From NCBI GenBank assembly GCA_964007475.1, contig OZ023275.1:2046001-2110000 (forward strand): 64,000 nt of DNA. The letters are read 5' to 3'. The position numbers were made by a program, and so were the translations under genes. Source of the DNA: Hybos culiciformis (Eukaryota; Arthropoda; Insecta; Diptera; Hybotidae). The notes under the pieces are model-generated. The model was given only the letters and a program-made list of their open reading frames with translations. It had not been told where the DNA came from and did no database searches. Positions 45,355-58,448 of this stretch are shown piece after piece. Numbering within the stretch: the first letter of the stretch is position 1; every line of letters starts with the position of its first letter.

Positions 45355-46324
45355 GCTCAAACTAAAAAGAAAAATTTAATGAATTTTAAAATAAACTGAA
45401 TTTTAAAATAAATGTAGTTAATATTAAACTGTGTTAATAATGTAAACATGTGGCTCAATTACTGTTCGAAACTTTTTAGTTTGATAGTTTAGTAGAAAAC
45501 AGTCAAATGTGGACCGAAAAAAAATTACAAATGTGTAGATGGTTCATTTCGTAAGGATTCAATATTTTCCATATTTCAAAGTGCGATTTAGGAAATTTTG
45601 AAGTATGGCATTTTTTTTTCTGATCGGAATAACTAGATATACTTACATTACAAGAGTGGTATCATCTGACCCTCGGGATGATTTATTTGACTTTGTCAAA
45701 TTTCGATCGAAATCAATGAGTTAAAAGCTCGTCGTAAATGTTTTATGAGAGGCTTTTAAATTAAAATTGACTCACTAAAACATTGAATCAGGTAACATGT
45801 GTTTGTAGATGTCAAATACAAAAACAAGATTTTTTAATTTTCGATGTAATTTTTTAAAGAAAGTAATTTATTTTTTTTTTTTTTTATTTTTAGTAATGAT
45901 TTTTTTATTATAGAAAATAAAATAATCATTTTTCATTTTTACGAGTATTATGATATAAAAAAAAAAAAAAAGTGGGATGCCTTGTCAATCGGTACAAGGT
46001 ATGCTTTGACTATTAATATTTTTATTTGTTTACTAAAATCCGAGTATACAAAAATTCTACAAAAGTCTAGTCTTAAGTTAATATTTTATTAATTTTCAGA
46101 AGCCAAATTATCTAGCTTTAATGGAGAAAACTTAGAAAGCTATAATTTTTTTACAAAAAAAAATCAAAAATGTTACAGGCATTACGAACTAATGTTTTGT
46201 TACAATTTTATTTAAATTTTATGATTTTATTTGTTAAAAAAAATTTATTTGTGATAACTTTTGTAGTAATTAAAGTTCTAAATAATGTTATTTAACTTAG
46301 AAATAATATTTTAGCAACTTTTTT

Positions 46325-46524
46325 NNNNNNNNNNNNNNNNNNNNNNNNNNNNNNNNNNNNNNNNNNNNNNNNNNNNNNNNNNNNNNNNNNNNNNNNNNNN
46401 NNNNNNNNNNNNNNNNNNNNNNNNNNNNNNNNNNNNNNNNNNNNNNNNNNNNNNNNNNNNNNNNNNNNNNNNNNNNNNNNNNNNNNNNNNNNNNNNNNNN
46501 NNNNNNNNNNNNNNNNNNNNNNNN
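46325..46524. other. Assembly gap (200 N)
   Basis: Exactly 200 N; real length unknown. Confidence 0.99.
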
Positions 46525-47747
46525 GATGAAGCTTTCAAAATGTAACAAAAAAGTTTACATATTCAACAGTATAAATCGCATTTTTTTTTTTTAATTTATA
46601 ATTAACAAATAAATTAATAAATATATAATTTAATTTATAAAATTTTTCATAATTTCTAAAACTTTTTTTTTTTCTACAAAACCCTACCATTTAAGATAAT
46701 TTTTGATTTTTATATAAAATAAAGAGATTCCTTGTACCTCTTTTAATATTTTATTATTTTATATGCATTTCAGATTGTTTTTATTTTATTTTTCAACAAC
46801 AACGCTCAACAGGATATTAATATTTATACTCAATTAAACCAGCAGGAGGACGAATTTTATTTTTTATATTTTTTCCGTTATTTGTTATTTATATAAAATG
46901 TGATACTTTTACATAATAATATAAAGATAAAACATTACTGTAGGTATACATATATATGATTTTATTTATTTTTTGTTTATTTTATTTGATTTTATTTCTT
47001 TTTTAATTCGTAAAATATTTTGATAATGTTGATAAACAAATCAGTTTCAGTTAGGATACGAAAAAATTAAAAATTATACCATATTCATATAAATATTAAT
47101 AAATTAATGGGAAAAAAGAAATTTCGATGCATATCGGAACCATCACTTTGATCACTTTGTGTATATATTTTATAGATTCATCCATCCTAAGTGGAATTTA
47201 CTTATGACTTATGAACAGAAAAATTATACAATGAATATTATATTATCATAGAAACATTACACACTTAACAACACGGTAGAAATTTTACCAATAGAAACAT
47301 ATAAGTTGTTAGTGTCTAACTGTGATGGATCCAAAATCATGTAATTTATGAAATCATAATTACAATATTTTGCTCTAAAATTTATCTGTAACGTACTTTA
47401 ATAATAAAAACTTAAGTTAAATAATCATTTTCAAAGCATTTCATTTTATTCACGAACTATTTTTAGACTTCTTATTGGTTCAATTAGACTTATAGTAGTT
47501 TTGTTTGTAAGGTAGCATATAATTGAAAATATAATACAAATATAATATACCTATAATGTTTTGTTAATTCTAGAATTCAATGAACGCATTAAGTCATATA
47601 CAAATATAACAATTCAATTCAATTAATTGGAATCCAGACTCAAATCCCAATGCTTGGAAACAATTATGGAAAACCACGTCTCTTCTAGTCGACATCTATA
47701 TCTACTGATTACATCACACAGTTTTAACAAAAGATTTAAAATCTATA

Positions 47748-47800
<53 letters not shown>

Positions 47801-48320
47801 GTTGACAGCCTTGAATTTTTAGGTGAAAATAACTATTCTCATAATTTTCAGTTTCATATATTTTGAATGTGTGTTAGCGATCTGCATCAATTTTTTGTAT
47901 TACAAAATAAATACGTACGAGTAGTAAAGAAAAATCTTTAAAAAAAATTAATAAGTTTATATTGACAACAGAAATCTTTGTGTGTTATTTCTTTTCGTTT
48001 TTCTCAATAATAATGCGAATAAAACTTGAATTCTTTCGTAAAAAATAATTTTTGAAATCACATACATATATGTATGTACATTACAATTGTACAAAATTTT
48101 AATTTCATAAAAGGAACTTCTAGTTTTTCAAGAAATGTTAATATTTATTGAAAAAAAAATAAATTCTTTTACGACAATACATTCAGAATCCGCAATTTCC
48201 TATTCGAGCCCTGCATCATTAAACCTCATATGGGTAGAAATTTTCGCACATGTTTTTTTTAAGTGTCAATAACTTATATTTAAAAAAATTAAATTAGTAA
48301 TTTTTAAATTCCGATTCAAA
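46525..48320. other. AT-rich stretch without recognised gene
   Basis: No supported gene. 47757-47797 is a (TA)n microsatellite of about 20 units. Confidence 0.55.
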
Positions 48321-48705
48321 ACTAGCTAAAATCAACTCAATTTTAAAATAGAAATTCACAAATTGCTTCCAGTTTAGACGAAAAATAATATTTCAAAAAT
48401 GTAAAAGCCCGTTCAAAGTCAAAAAATAATTAAAAATATACCTAATTAGAAAACCAAATGCTAAATACTCTTCTTTTTCGGGAAAACTGTTGCGGCAAAC
48501 GTAGACGATTTGTCTAGTCTTCACATTTGTCAAGCTCATGTATCAACTCATTCTTAAATTTATTTTGATTTTTCTAGATTTTTTTATTTTCAAAATAAAT
48601 TTTCTGATTTGAAAATTTTTAAATCGGCGAGTTGAACTTTTATTCAAAATAAAGTTCTTCGGCTAGCTCGCTTCAGATTTCTAATTACTTCCAATATTTT
48701 TAAAT
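48321..48705. repeat. Dispersed repeat, copy 2 (see 32722)
   Basis: Same start and end as the 32.7-kb copy, plus an extra block at about 48450-48580 (CTGTTGCGGCAAACGTAGAC). It lies about 130 bases upstream of the THAP-type exon. Confidence 0.75.
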
Positions 48706-48833
48706 AAACAAAAAAAATATCAAAATCACAATTGGATAATTATTAATTTTCAATAATTTTAAAATAAAAGAAAGGAATTAAAAGTGAAATAATTAATTCA
48801 TATTAATAAAAATAATAATTAAAATTGGAGATA

Positions 48834-48907
48834 ATGAAGTGTTGCATAAAAGGGTGCAAACATTATTTAAGTGGAAATAATAAAAATTATGGAATTTCTT
48901 CTCATAG
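48834..48907 (+). CDS. Orphan THAP-domain first exon
   Basis: ATG opens MKCCIKGCKHYLSGNNKNYG followed by ISSHR, ending at a good donor, AG|GTAAGTAT, in phase 2. The CCxxGC start, the (N)NYGIS-HR spacing and the splice site right after HR match the first exon of many THAP zinc-finger genes and P-element-like transposases (first two of the four zinc ligands). No following exon (FP..., C-x2-H, AVPTIF-like) was found up to 54 kb. It may be a gene remnant or the 5' end of a P-like transposon of which 48321-48705 is a part. Confidence 0.5.
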
Positions 48908-49197
48908 GTAAGTATCTTTAAAATTATTTAAGTATCTTTAAAATTATTTCTATTAAATATTATTTTTATTAAATATTATTTTTTTAAATATGTATTAATA
49001 AAACTTTATTTTATTAATACATTTTAATACATTTTAATTAGTAATATTTTATTAAAAATTAAAAAAAAATCTCACTAATATATGTAAGAGAGATACTTCA
49101 TGCTAGAGCTGGATTTACTCTTCCTTTAGTATTTATTCGTAGGCATCAACAAATATAGTAATTAGAATTATAGTACGGGACAGTCCTTTTTTTTTGT

Positions 49198-49505
49198 AAA
49201 GAAAAAGGCTGCGGAACTCAACATTTTTGTAGGTATTTTTTTTCTGAGTTCGTAGTACTGCAAAACTGACAGCGACTGCCATCTCGATACTTATAGAGAA
49301 AATTAATTTCGAAATTTCATGATAGATATTTCTATCCTAAGTTTATAGTACTGCAAAATTTACAGCTACTACGTAACTTACCAAGAAATTTCATTGTCAA
49401 AATAAAATTTATAAAAAACCAAATGCTCGTAATAATTTCTTAAGAAAAATATAAAAAAATATTTTAAATACAAAAAGTAGCGGAAAAAGTTGCGTTCGTC
49501 CACAA
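49198..49505. repeat. ~310-bp dispersed repeat, copy 2
   Basis: Corresponds to 26533-26875 (AAAGGCTGCGGAACTCAACA, CAGCGACTGCCATCTCGATA). Confidence 0.75.
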
Positions 49506-49749
49506 AAAAAAAACGCAAAAGCTGTCATGGCAGGGTCCGCGCAATAACTCATCGGTACTTAACTCATCGGTCGTTGGTTAGTGGGATTTGCGGCTCCCTC
49601 TGCCAATCATCGGCCAAAGAGTAAGTACCGAAAAAAAAGTCCACTCAATAATCATTTTTGGCATTTATAAAAACAAAATAATTTGTCGCAAAAAATTTAG
49701 ATTCAAATTATTTTTTAAAAATCTTTCGTTTACAAATTATTTAAAATTA

Positions 49750-50405
49750 GCTCTGGTGAAATAAAGATTATCTGACCAAAAATATTAGGTAGAGAGCTGC
49801 CGTTAGGGTCGTCCCGGCTCAAAATTTACAAAAAAATTTCAAAATAGTAGCTCCGGTGAAATAAAGATTACCTGATCAAAAATTTTGGGCTCAAAATTTA
49901 CAAAAAAAATTCAAAATAAATAGCTTCGGTGAAATAAAGATTAACTGACCAAAAATTTTGGGTAGAGAGCTGCGGTTAGCGTCTTCCTGGCTCAAAATTT
50001 ACAACAAATTTTTTTTTTATAAAATGGTAGCTCCGGTGAAATAAAGATTACCTGATCAAAAATTTTGGGTAGGGAGCTGCGGTTAGGGTCGTCCCGGCTC
50101 AAAATTTACAAAAAAAAATTTTTTCAAATAAAGATTACCTGACCAAAAATTTTGGGTAGAGAGCGACGGTTAGGGTAGTCCGGGCTCAAAATTTACAAAA
50201 AAAATTTTTTTCAAAATAGGTACCTTCGGTGAAATAAAGATTACCTGACCAAAAATTTTGGGCAGGGAGCTGCGGTTAGGGTCTTCCCGGCTCAATATTT
50301 ACAAAAAAAAAAATGTTTTCAAAATAGGTAGCTCCGGTGAAGTAAAGATTACCTGACCAAAAATTTTGGGTAGGGAGCTGCGGTTAGGGTCTTCCTGGCT
50401 CAAAA
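49750..50405. repeat. ~105-bp minisatellite, about 6-7 units
   Basis: Unit: GCTCCGGTGAAATAAAGATT, ACCTGACCAAAAATTTTGGG, TAGAGAGCTGCGGTTAGGGT, CGTCCCGGCTCAAAATTTAC and an A/T-run of variable length. Units differ by a few substitutions. Two relatives are at 16073-16260. Confidence 0.88.
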
Positions 50406-50504
50406 TATGTAAAAAAACACACGAAGCAGTCATAGGAACTGCTGAAAGAAGTTTATACGTAAAAGCTTTAAACTATGAAATAACAAAGGCTACAAATAAC
50501 ATTT

Positions 50505-50706
50505 TGCAAAATGACATTCACCCGCTAAAAATTTGAAAAATCAATCGCGGACAAATGACATTTTGCAAAATGAAATTTGTCCGCTAAAGTTTGAAAATTC
50601 AACCACGGACGAATGTCATTTTGCGAAAGTCATTTTTCCGGTCATTTTTAAACATTTATCAGCGAAGTTTTCCATACAAATCTCTCGCGGACAAATGTCA
50701 CGGCAC
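50505..50706. repeat. GGACAAATG family element
   Basis: Repeated GCGGACAAATGACATTTTGC in alternating orientation; the right end GCGGACAAATGTCACGGCAC is the complement of the left end of the 52040 element. Confidence 0.65.
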
Positions 50707-51319
50707 CACGATATTTACGTCAAAAAATCTTCATTTTTAATATAACCGCTGCGAAATCGTAACGCACTCTTATAGTCGAAATGATTTTAATGCTTAGCGG
50801 CTAATCGAATCAAACTAAAATACATACCTGAAATTTTTATGAAAAAAAAATAAGAAAGCTTAAATATTTTTTTTTTATTAATAAATTGAAACATTGAAAT
50901 TGAAATGTTAATATTACTTAATAAACGAGAAAAAAAATTATGTAGGTATATAAATAAAAAATGGCTATGCAATAATTTTGAATGTTATATTCATTAAAAC
51001 TGAAGAATAAAAATGTTTTTTTTGTATTTTATTGGTATACCTACCTACTCATTTTTATTAAAATAAAAATTTTAAAGCAAATTTTTATGATTTGGAATAT
51101 AAATTACGAAAATTAAAAATTGAAAATAAAGAAAATATATATTTTTTTCATTTAACTACTTTTTTTTTTGAATTAATATACACATAAAACAAAAATATTT
51201 TATGTTTACATTTTGGTTGTTAAATTATTTTTATTCTGGTTATTGTACTTTTAATGCAATGAAAAGCATAGTCGTAATATTTCTGCAAAAAAAAAATTAT
51301 TGAAGATCTCTAGTTATCT

Positions 51320-51425
51320 ACATCAAGCCTGTCCAACGTGTGGCTCTTGAGCCACATGTGGCTCTTTAGATTTATTTCGTGGCTCCCAACATAAATCTGG
51401 ATTAACAAGATCGTGGCTCTTATGA
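51320..51425. repeat. hAT-like end fragment (GTGGCTCTTGAGCCACATG)
   Basis: GCCTGTCCAACGTGTGGCTC and repeated GTGGCTC resemble the ends of widespread animal hAT MITEs. No opposite end was found. A 33-bp direct duplication follows at about 51525-51590. Confidence 0.4.
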
Positions 51426-51661
51426 AAAAACGAAATTTCATAAAAAAAAACGTAAATTACATATTTAGTTAGAAATTGAGCACCATGAGACCAAATAAAT
51501 AAAACCATACATTCAAACTAAATATATTTATATATTCAACAATTCAACCCAAAATTTATTTATATATTCAACAATTCAACCCAAAATTAAGTCAAAAAAT
51601 TTTAAAACAAAACAATTTTTTTTTTAAATAAACTGGAATTTAATAATGCATTTAGGTATAT

Positions 51662-52170
51662 TAAATGCGTCAACACACATGTAATTATTTATTTAAGAAA
51701 ATTTTATTTACACACTTCAATTTTATTTACACACTTGAAGTTTATTTACACACTTCAATTTTATTTACTTGCTTCATTTTGAACTTTTGTTTATTTTTTG
51801 CTTTGCAAATGTATAGATTGTATCTACCTCTCACATGCACATTAAAACAGTATACAAAACATGTTAATAAACTTTGTAATACTGCTCGTTGTGTATTTAC
51901 ACAAAAACACATGCACACTCTTGACAATTTATATCACTCGACATGCGGTCTCGTGATATAATTATTGACGCGTGTGCATGTGTTTATGTTTATAAACAAA
52001 TCGTTGTAATAACAAATTTTCTTCACATGTGTTGTAATCGGCACCGTGACATTTGTCCGCGGGACACATTTCGAATCGCGGACAAATGTTATTTTTATGT
52101 CCGCGATACAAAAACAAATCGCGGGCAAATGCCCAACCCCCGTTGTAATCTACTATTACACAATATGGAC
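51662..52170. mobile_element. Palindromic repeat element, copy 2
   Basis: TTATTTACACACTTCAATT tandem (about 4 copies at 51705-51770), TCTCACATGCACATTAAAAC, then the palindrome around ATATCACTCGACATGCGGTC (51905-52000) and the common end TTGTAATCTACTATTA, which is split by the 102-bp insertion at 52040. Confidence 0.72.
52040..52141. mobile_element. 102-bp GGACAAATG element with 9-bp target duplication
   Basis: GTTGTAATC is present at 52031-52039 and again at 52142-52150. The insert begins GGCACCGTGACATTTGTCCG and ends with GCGGGCAAATGCCCAACCCC. Three other copies of the host repeat show the site uninterrupted (TTGTAATCTACTATTA). Confidence 0.85.
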
Positions 52171-52204
52171 TTTCAGAAATTGTTGTAACAAATATTGTTA
52201 TAAT

Positions 52205-53035
52205 TAGGCTTGTGAATTTTAGTTCCTTAAAAACCTTGTTTAGACACCTAAAAAGTTCCTAAAAAAACAAAAAAAAGTCGCTAAAAAAGACACTAAAAAA
52301 GTCGCTAAAAAAATAGTTAAAAAAATTTCCCAAAAATTTACAGAAATTTAGTTTTGATACAAAAATTTCAAATCTACGAATGATAAAAAAGATAATAATT
52401 TTGGATTTTCATATTATTTATTGTGCGAATATATTAATATAGCAATTTGATTTAAAAGTTCAAAAAAATATAAATTTCATTGCACAAAAAACTTAAAAAA
52501 TGAACATGGATTTTGAAATAAAAATGTAAAAACGAGTTTATTAATTATTGATTGATTTATTGCAATAAATTACAAAATGCTTTCGTAAATATTTTCGAAT
52601 TCAAATTTTTGTCGGTTAGATCTGAAAAGATTTTTATGTATAGAAAATGCTCTTTCAACTTCTGTCGAAGTAATAGGGGCATACTTGAAGGGAATTATTT
52701 CCTGAACTTTATATTGCTCGCAAATATCATTCTTCTGTCAGATATCATGTTTGAAATTTTGTTCAAAATTGAAAAATCCATGTTTTTCATTATGACGGCC
52801 TTTAATGTAAGAACAAAATTGGTAAAATAGTTCCTAAAAAAGTCAAAAATGTTTAAAAAAGTCAGTAAAAGTCAAAAAAGTCGAAATAGTCGCTAAAACA
52901 TGAAATAGGTAGAAAAAGTCGCTAACATATTGGGCTCAAATTACAGCAAATTTTTCGAAACGAGGAGATATTTTAATAAAAATCTGTTATTACGCACGAC
53001 TGAAAAAAGGTAATTACCTAAAAATCACAACCCTA
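52205..53035. mobile_element. 831-bp non-autonomous hAT element keeping the hATC domain
   Basis: Perfect 8-bp duplication GTTATAAT (52197-52204, 53036-53043). Ends TAGGCTTGTGAATTTT and, inverted, TAGGGTTGTGATTTTT. AAAAAGTCGCTAAAAAA repeats fill both subterminal regions. The middle holds a minus-strand hATC fragment. Confidence 0.92.
52570..52716 (-). pseudogene. hAT transposase C-terminal (dimerisation) fragment
   Basis: The minus strand reads IIPFKYAPITSTEVERAFSI, then HKNLFRSNRQKFEFENIYES and IL, stop at 52570. This is the conserved TSxxVERxFS block of the hAT C-terminal dimerisation domain. The rest of the transposase is absent. Confidence 0.75.
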
Positions 53036-53847
53036 GTTATAATCATATATTAAAAAATAAAACTATTATCTATATTTTTCCTTGCTATGACAAATAGTAG
53101 ATTTTGCTAACAAACTACTAGTTCGATTTGAACTATGTACCTAAATATAGCAAAAAATATTCAGAAAATATAGCTGCCGCAGTTATCTGTTTTTTTTTTT
53201 CAGATGTATAATTATCGCTGGGCATTGGCTATAACCTTCTCATCAGCAGCACCGCAAATTCTAGTCTGATTTGAATAATGTTGTTTGATACTTGTATGTA
53301 ATAGGCTAATTGGTCGTTCCTGTTAACTTAAAGTACCAGAAAAAAGATATCACGAAAATAGATTTTCGAAGTTATAATAAACTAAATTAATTTAAAAAAA
53401 AATTTGCGCACGAACGCCAAAATAAAAGTTCTTTAAATTTTTTTCCTAAGTTCCGAAAAAACTCATTCTGCACCGCAAAATACATTTTTTTTGTCGAATT
53501 CATTTCTATATCTATATCTCAATATCTATCTATATTTCAATATGATATCTATCTATATATCTAAATTTTTTATTTGGACACAATTTCCAGCCAAAATTTT
53601 CCGATAATCAGTAAGAGTACGTGTCCTTGTTGAATTTTTCTGGTAATGACTTTAAAATGTGAAAAAATTACACTCAATTATTTTTTCTGTTGGTGTCGCA
53701 AGTTCAGATTCTTAAATTCGCTTTGCAGTTTTTGCTCTCAGGTCAGGTAGGTTAAATAAATTGGGTATAATTTTCCGGAATATTTCTTCAAAAATTGATT
53801 GGAGGCAGGATAATTCATTAATTTATAATAGTTTCGCACAGCAAAGT

Positions 53848-54704
53848 ATTATGGGGTCTTCTCAACAGAGTTGAGTTTAACGCATCCAAAACTCAATGCT
53901 GCCTAGTTTCTAGAAAGCTGTCAACTTTCGATCCCCAATTTTCTTTTCAAGGAGAAAGTATTGCCAAATCTGGAAGCCTTGACATTTTAGGTTCGAAAAT
54001 AACTAGCGATTTAAGCTGGAAAATTCATGTTTTCGAAATTGCAAAAAACGCAGCGAAATGTCTTGGTTTTTTAAAAAGATGTAAACAATACTTTTCCCCT
54101 CTGATCTGCTTAACATTTACAAATCCTACATACGACCAAAATTAGAATACAATTCGCATATATGGGCTGGTGCTCCCAAAACCCACCTTGAATACCTGGA
54201 CAAAGTTCAGAGAAGAGCTATTAGATTGATAAACAATCACCAAACCACCAGCTCATTATCATCACTCAATCACCGTCGTAATGTAGTTTCTCTTTCTATC
54301 TTTTATAAATACCTTGTTGGAATGGATACGTGTTCCCTGGAAGTAAAGGCCCTACTTCCTCAACTTCAAGTATTTTCACGCCAAACACGTACCGTTTCAA
54401 CGTCACACCCATATTTCGTTAAAATTCCCAGATGTGATAGAACGAGCTTCGGAGATTCGTTTTCAATTCGCACCTCGAGAATGTGGAATGCTCTCCCATC
54501 AGAATTGTTCCCGACAGCTGGCGGACGCTTGATTTACGACTTGCGCCGCTTTAAGAAGAGTGTAAATGATTACCTATTAACTGTCCCACTTTTTAATCCC
54601 GTCTATACTTCCTGTCCTCATTACCAAATCCATACTTCTTATAGTATAAAAGGTATCCCACCTAGTGATTTGGTAACTTTAATAAAAAAAAAAAAAAAAG
54701 TATT
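53848..54704 (+). mobile_element. 5'-truncated LINE copy, 3' ORF region nearly open
   Basis: Same family as 8650-11012. Starts at the region after RT (WGLLNRVEFNASKTQCCLVS), then ITSDLSWKIHVFEIAKNAAK. From 54226 to the stop at 54630 region it stays open (SLSSLNHRRNVVSLSIFYKY, HPYFVKIPRCDRTSFGDSFS, RTSRMWNALPSELF). Ends TTTGGTAACTTTAAT plus A run at about 54684-54701. The youngest-looking LINE copy here, but too short to be active. Confidence 0.85.
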
Positions 54705-55396
54705 ATGTTGTCGATATTTTGGTTAAAGTATAACTTAAATTTATTAGACTTAAATATGTATTCTTAATGATGATAAATACATGAATGCCATTAACAACTT
54801 GTTTTTTTTTTCTATAATATTTATAATTTTAATTTTCATATTATTAAAACGTTTAAAATTCAATTATAGGATTCTTAAAGCATAAATATTTTATCCCATT
54901 TATTTATTCATTAGAAATCAATTTGACATAAAAGAAAAAAAAACTATTTATATACCTTACCTACCTGAGAACACATAAAAACAAAAAAAATATATATTTA
55001 TTTTTCTTCTTAACATTTGACATAAATATTTCCTAATACAGAATAAAACATTAAAAATACATTTAGCAGAGATATCTTTAATTATGTGCTTAATTATGTC
55101 CTTTTTGAGATTGTAAAAATATAATTTTTTTTTTAAAACTAAAATTGCCTGCCTTAACAAAAAGGTGCAAACAAAAATATTCAAAGGACATTTTACCAAA
55201 ATAGAAATCAGATAAACACTATACTATATAAGTTATAAAAAAAAATATATGTACATAAACATCAGCAGAGAGAGGCATTTTGATGTTAAAAGAAGGTGAA
55301 AATTGTTGAAATATTATTTTTAAAGGAAACATGTTGCATAATTTATTTAGAAATTTTGTTCTTTCTGTAAAAGGTTACGTAATTTATTTTTACATG

Positions 55397-55548
<152 letters not shown>

Positions 55549-56857
55549 AGTGCTTAAATATAACAAAATGCCTTGATTGATAGATGTACTTTGTAAAACA
55601 ATGTGTTTCTTTTATAGATTCTCTTCATACGGCATAGGCGATATACAGTTTTGCATTTTTTCAGAATTAAGTTAAGTAAATTAAGTCAAAAAACCCTTAT
55701 TTTAATTTAAATTTATATGGTACAAATTTATAATTTGATAAGTGGATAGTAATGTAACCTTATCTGAAATGAAATATTTATATTCACGAAAGAAACTTAT
55801 GCTTAACATTTCTTCAAGATTTTTAAATTTTCGGCATCAAAATGATTAACCTGAAACCTATCACCTATCACCTATCACAGTTCCAAAGATGTATTACACA
55901 GTTTAATTTTTATATTTAATTTGAATGAATTTATAATTTTTTTGCTGTGTATTAATGCTGAATTGAAATAGCATAATAAAAAGTTATATTACAGAAGTTA
56001 TAATTTTGCTACTATGAAAACAATACTACGGCGAATCCTCCGCAGTTAAAGATTTTTTGTACAATTTTTATGACAAATATTGCTATATTCATATGAAAAG
56101 ATATATTAAAAAGTAAAACTTTTAACTATTTTTTTTTGCTGTGACAAAAAGCAAATTTTGCTAACACCATCCACTAATTAGATTTGAACTAAATACATAG
56201 CAAAACAATTCAAAAAATATAGCCGCAGTTATCTGTTTTTCAGTGTGTGAGGCCATTTTAAATTTAACAAAAATTCTTGGGTTTGAGTCTTTGTTTCCGT
56301 TCACATAATTTGGAACCCTTTAGTGCTTAATTGCTTTCTTGGAAATTAATTGTGATGATTTTATCGAGGTTTTGTAAGCCTTGGAATTATGAGAAGATAT
56401 TAAACAGAAAGCAACTATAGTTATTTATTATAATTGTTTTAATGGTGTGGAAATAATTATTTTATCGTTAGAATATGTCAACACATTCTCACTTTTTAAT
56501 GATATGGCAATACTTTTTATGCCATTTATAATTAAGTATACTTCTGGCAGCATTTCTTACTTTTATGCCAGACGTTAATTGTAATCACATTGGAATACTT
56601 GAAAATTAGAATAAAAAAAATTCTTATAATTAAATCCAAAACCATCAGTTATTATTATTTAATTATTTTATAGCAAATAGGATTATCTCAACAACTGGTT
56701 GGTTTTAAATAATTATTTTCGAACAGAACTATAAAAAAGATCAAATAGCAATTAAATATATTTTGTGTTCATCAGCATTGCAAAGTTTATTGGTAATACA
56801 ACGATAGTCGAAATCTATTGAATGTTTCTACTGTTGTATATGTGATAATTGTGCTGG

Positions 56858-56995
56858 TTTTTTTGAAAGTGGTATAAGTCCACTTTTTTAAAAAAAAATG
56901 AGTTAATGGTAATTTTAGTAAGATATAGCCACCTTCTCTCCATATTTACATGAAAAAAGTTTCATGAAAAAATGGACTTATAACACTTTCAAAAA
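56858..56995. repeat. Small foldback (~30-bp arms)
   Basis: TTTTTGAAAGTGGTATAAGT + CCACTTTTTT at the left is matched by the inverted AAAAAATGGACTTATAACAC + TTTCAAAAA at the right. Confidence 0.75.
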
Positions 56996-57753
56996 TAGCA
57001 GTTCAATTATAAAATAAGTTTTTTTTAAGTAATAAAAATCCTTAGGCCTTATACGATAAAAATTAAAAAACTTATCAGAAAAGTTTTAACATTTTGGCAA
57101 CAAAAAAAAGTCTGTTAATTTTTATTACAATACATTTTTATTTTCTATAACAAAATCATAAGTTCAACTTTCTTTCTTTTTCTTCTTATAAAAAATTATT
57201 TCTCGTGCAATTATTGATTATCAAAAAAAAATATTTAAAATATTTTTTTATTTATTTAAAATTCATAGGAAGCAAAAAAGAAATTAAATTTCTCAGCCCA
57301 TTACAAGAATTTTGATAAAATATTGCTTAAGGAGATTCTCAATTAAAGCTTCAAAATTTTTTTTTTTAACAATCCTGATAACTTTTTATTTCTCACTTAA
57401 TTTAAATTTTGTATTAAAAGAAAAACAAATCAAAGAAAATTTCTAATTTTTTTTTTTTTTTTTTATTCCAACATCAGAAGCAAAATAAGTTTATAATTGG
57501 AAAAGTTGAAATAAAAAATTATGGTTGTTTTGCATAAGCTTAGATGAAATATTTTAAAAGCGACTTTGTTTAAAATATAAGAAAAGAATAATGTAAAAAT
57601 TGCTCATAATGGAAAATTAATTTAGAAAAAAGTTTTTCTATCTTTATGACCAGGATTATTACAAAAATTAAATTTGAGAAATGAAAATTCAAAATAATTT
57701 TATTAAATTTTAATGATTATTTTTAATAAATACCTACCATATATCGGGTAGGG

Positions 57754-58440
57754 CAGTGAAGGGGAACCTTTTTGAGAAGTGGGTGACATCATTTTAGTTA
57801 ATATTTTTTAATATAGTATGTGGGTCATTAAGTCAGTGACTTGTTTGGAGAGGAAAAGCGTGCCAATAATTACTTAGAAAATTTGTAACTGAAAATTTTA
57901 ATAATTGACCTTTTTTGGGTCTTACTTTTATAATCTTTTAAAAAGCTTTATTTCCAAGTGACCGTTCGGTACTTTCACTTTTCTAACAAATTCATAAAAA
58001 TGAATAAATAACATGGGGAATTTTTGAAAATATATTATAAAATTTAAATGATAGGTAAATTTTTCAATATGAGGTGTGAAAGTACGCCCAGAAGAGAAGC
58101 GGATTACATTAAATACAAAGAAATCAATTTCAGATCAAAGAATTGATAATGAGATTGGAGGTTAATCATTGAAATATGAATTTAAAAATACTCTACAATA
58201 AATCTTCTGTTATGAATTAGTTATATTTTATTTACATTTTCCAAATAAATCTACAAATCTACATTGTATTATAAATTCCGAACAGAGAAAAAATAACAAT
58301 TCTTTCTTTATCACAATTTTTAACGTTTTGTTACCTCTTTTATGTTATAAAAATTAGTTTATGAGAATCAACTCATGGGTCATTTAAAACGCCATTGTGG
58401 GTCAGTGTCTGACCCACGGGTCATAGGTTCGCCATCACTG
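57754..58440. mobile_element. 687-bp hAT MITE
   Basis: Perfect 8-bp duplication GGGTAGGG (57746-57753, 58441-58448). Ends CAGTGAAGGGGAACCT and, inverted, CAGTGATGGCGAACCT, the CAGTGxxGGCGAACC end common in animal hAT elements. GTGGGTCA is repeated subterminally. No coding sequence. Confidence 0.93.
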
Positions 58441-58448
58441 GGGTAGGG

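Noticed and set aside
47627..47866. 79-codon frame spanning a (TA)n tract
   Set aside because: Mostly Tyr-Ile dipeptides from the microsatellite; no recognisable N-terminal domain.
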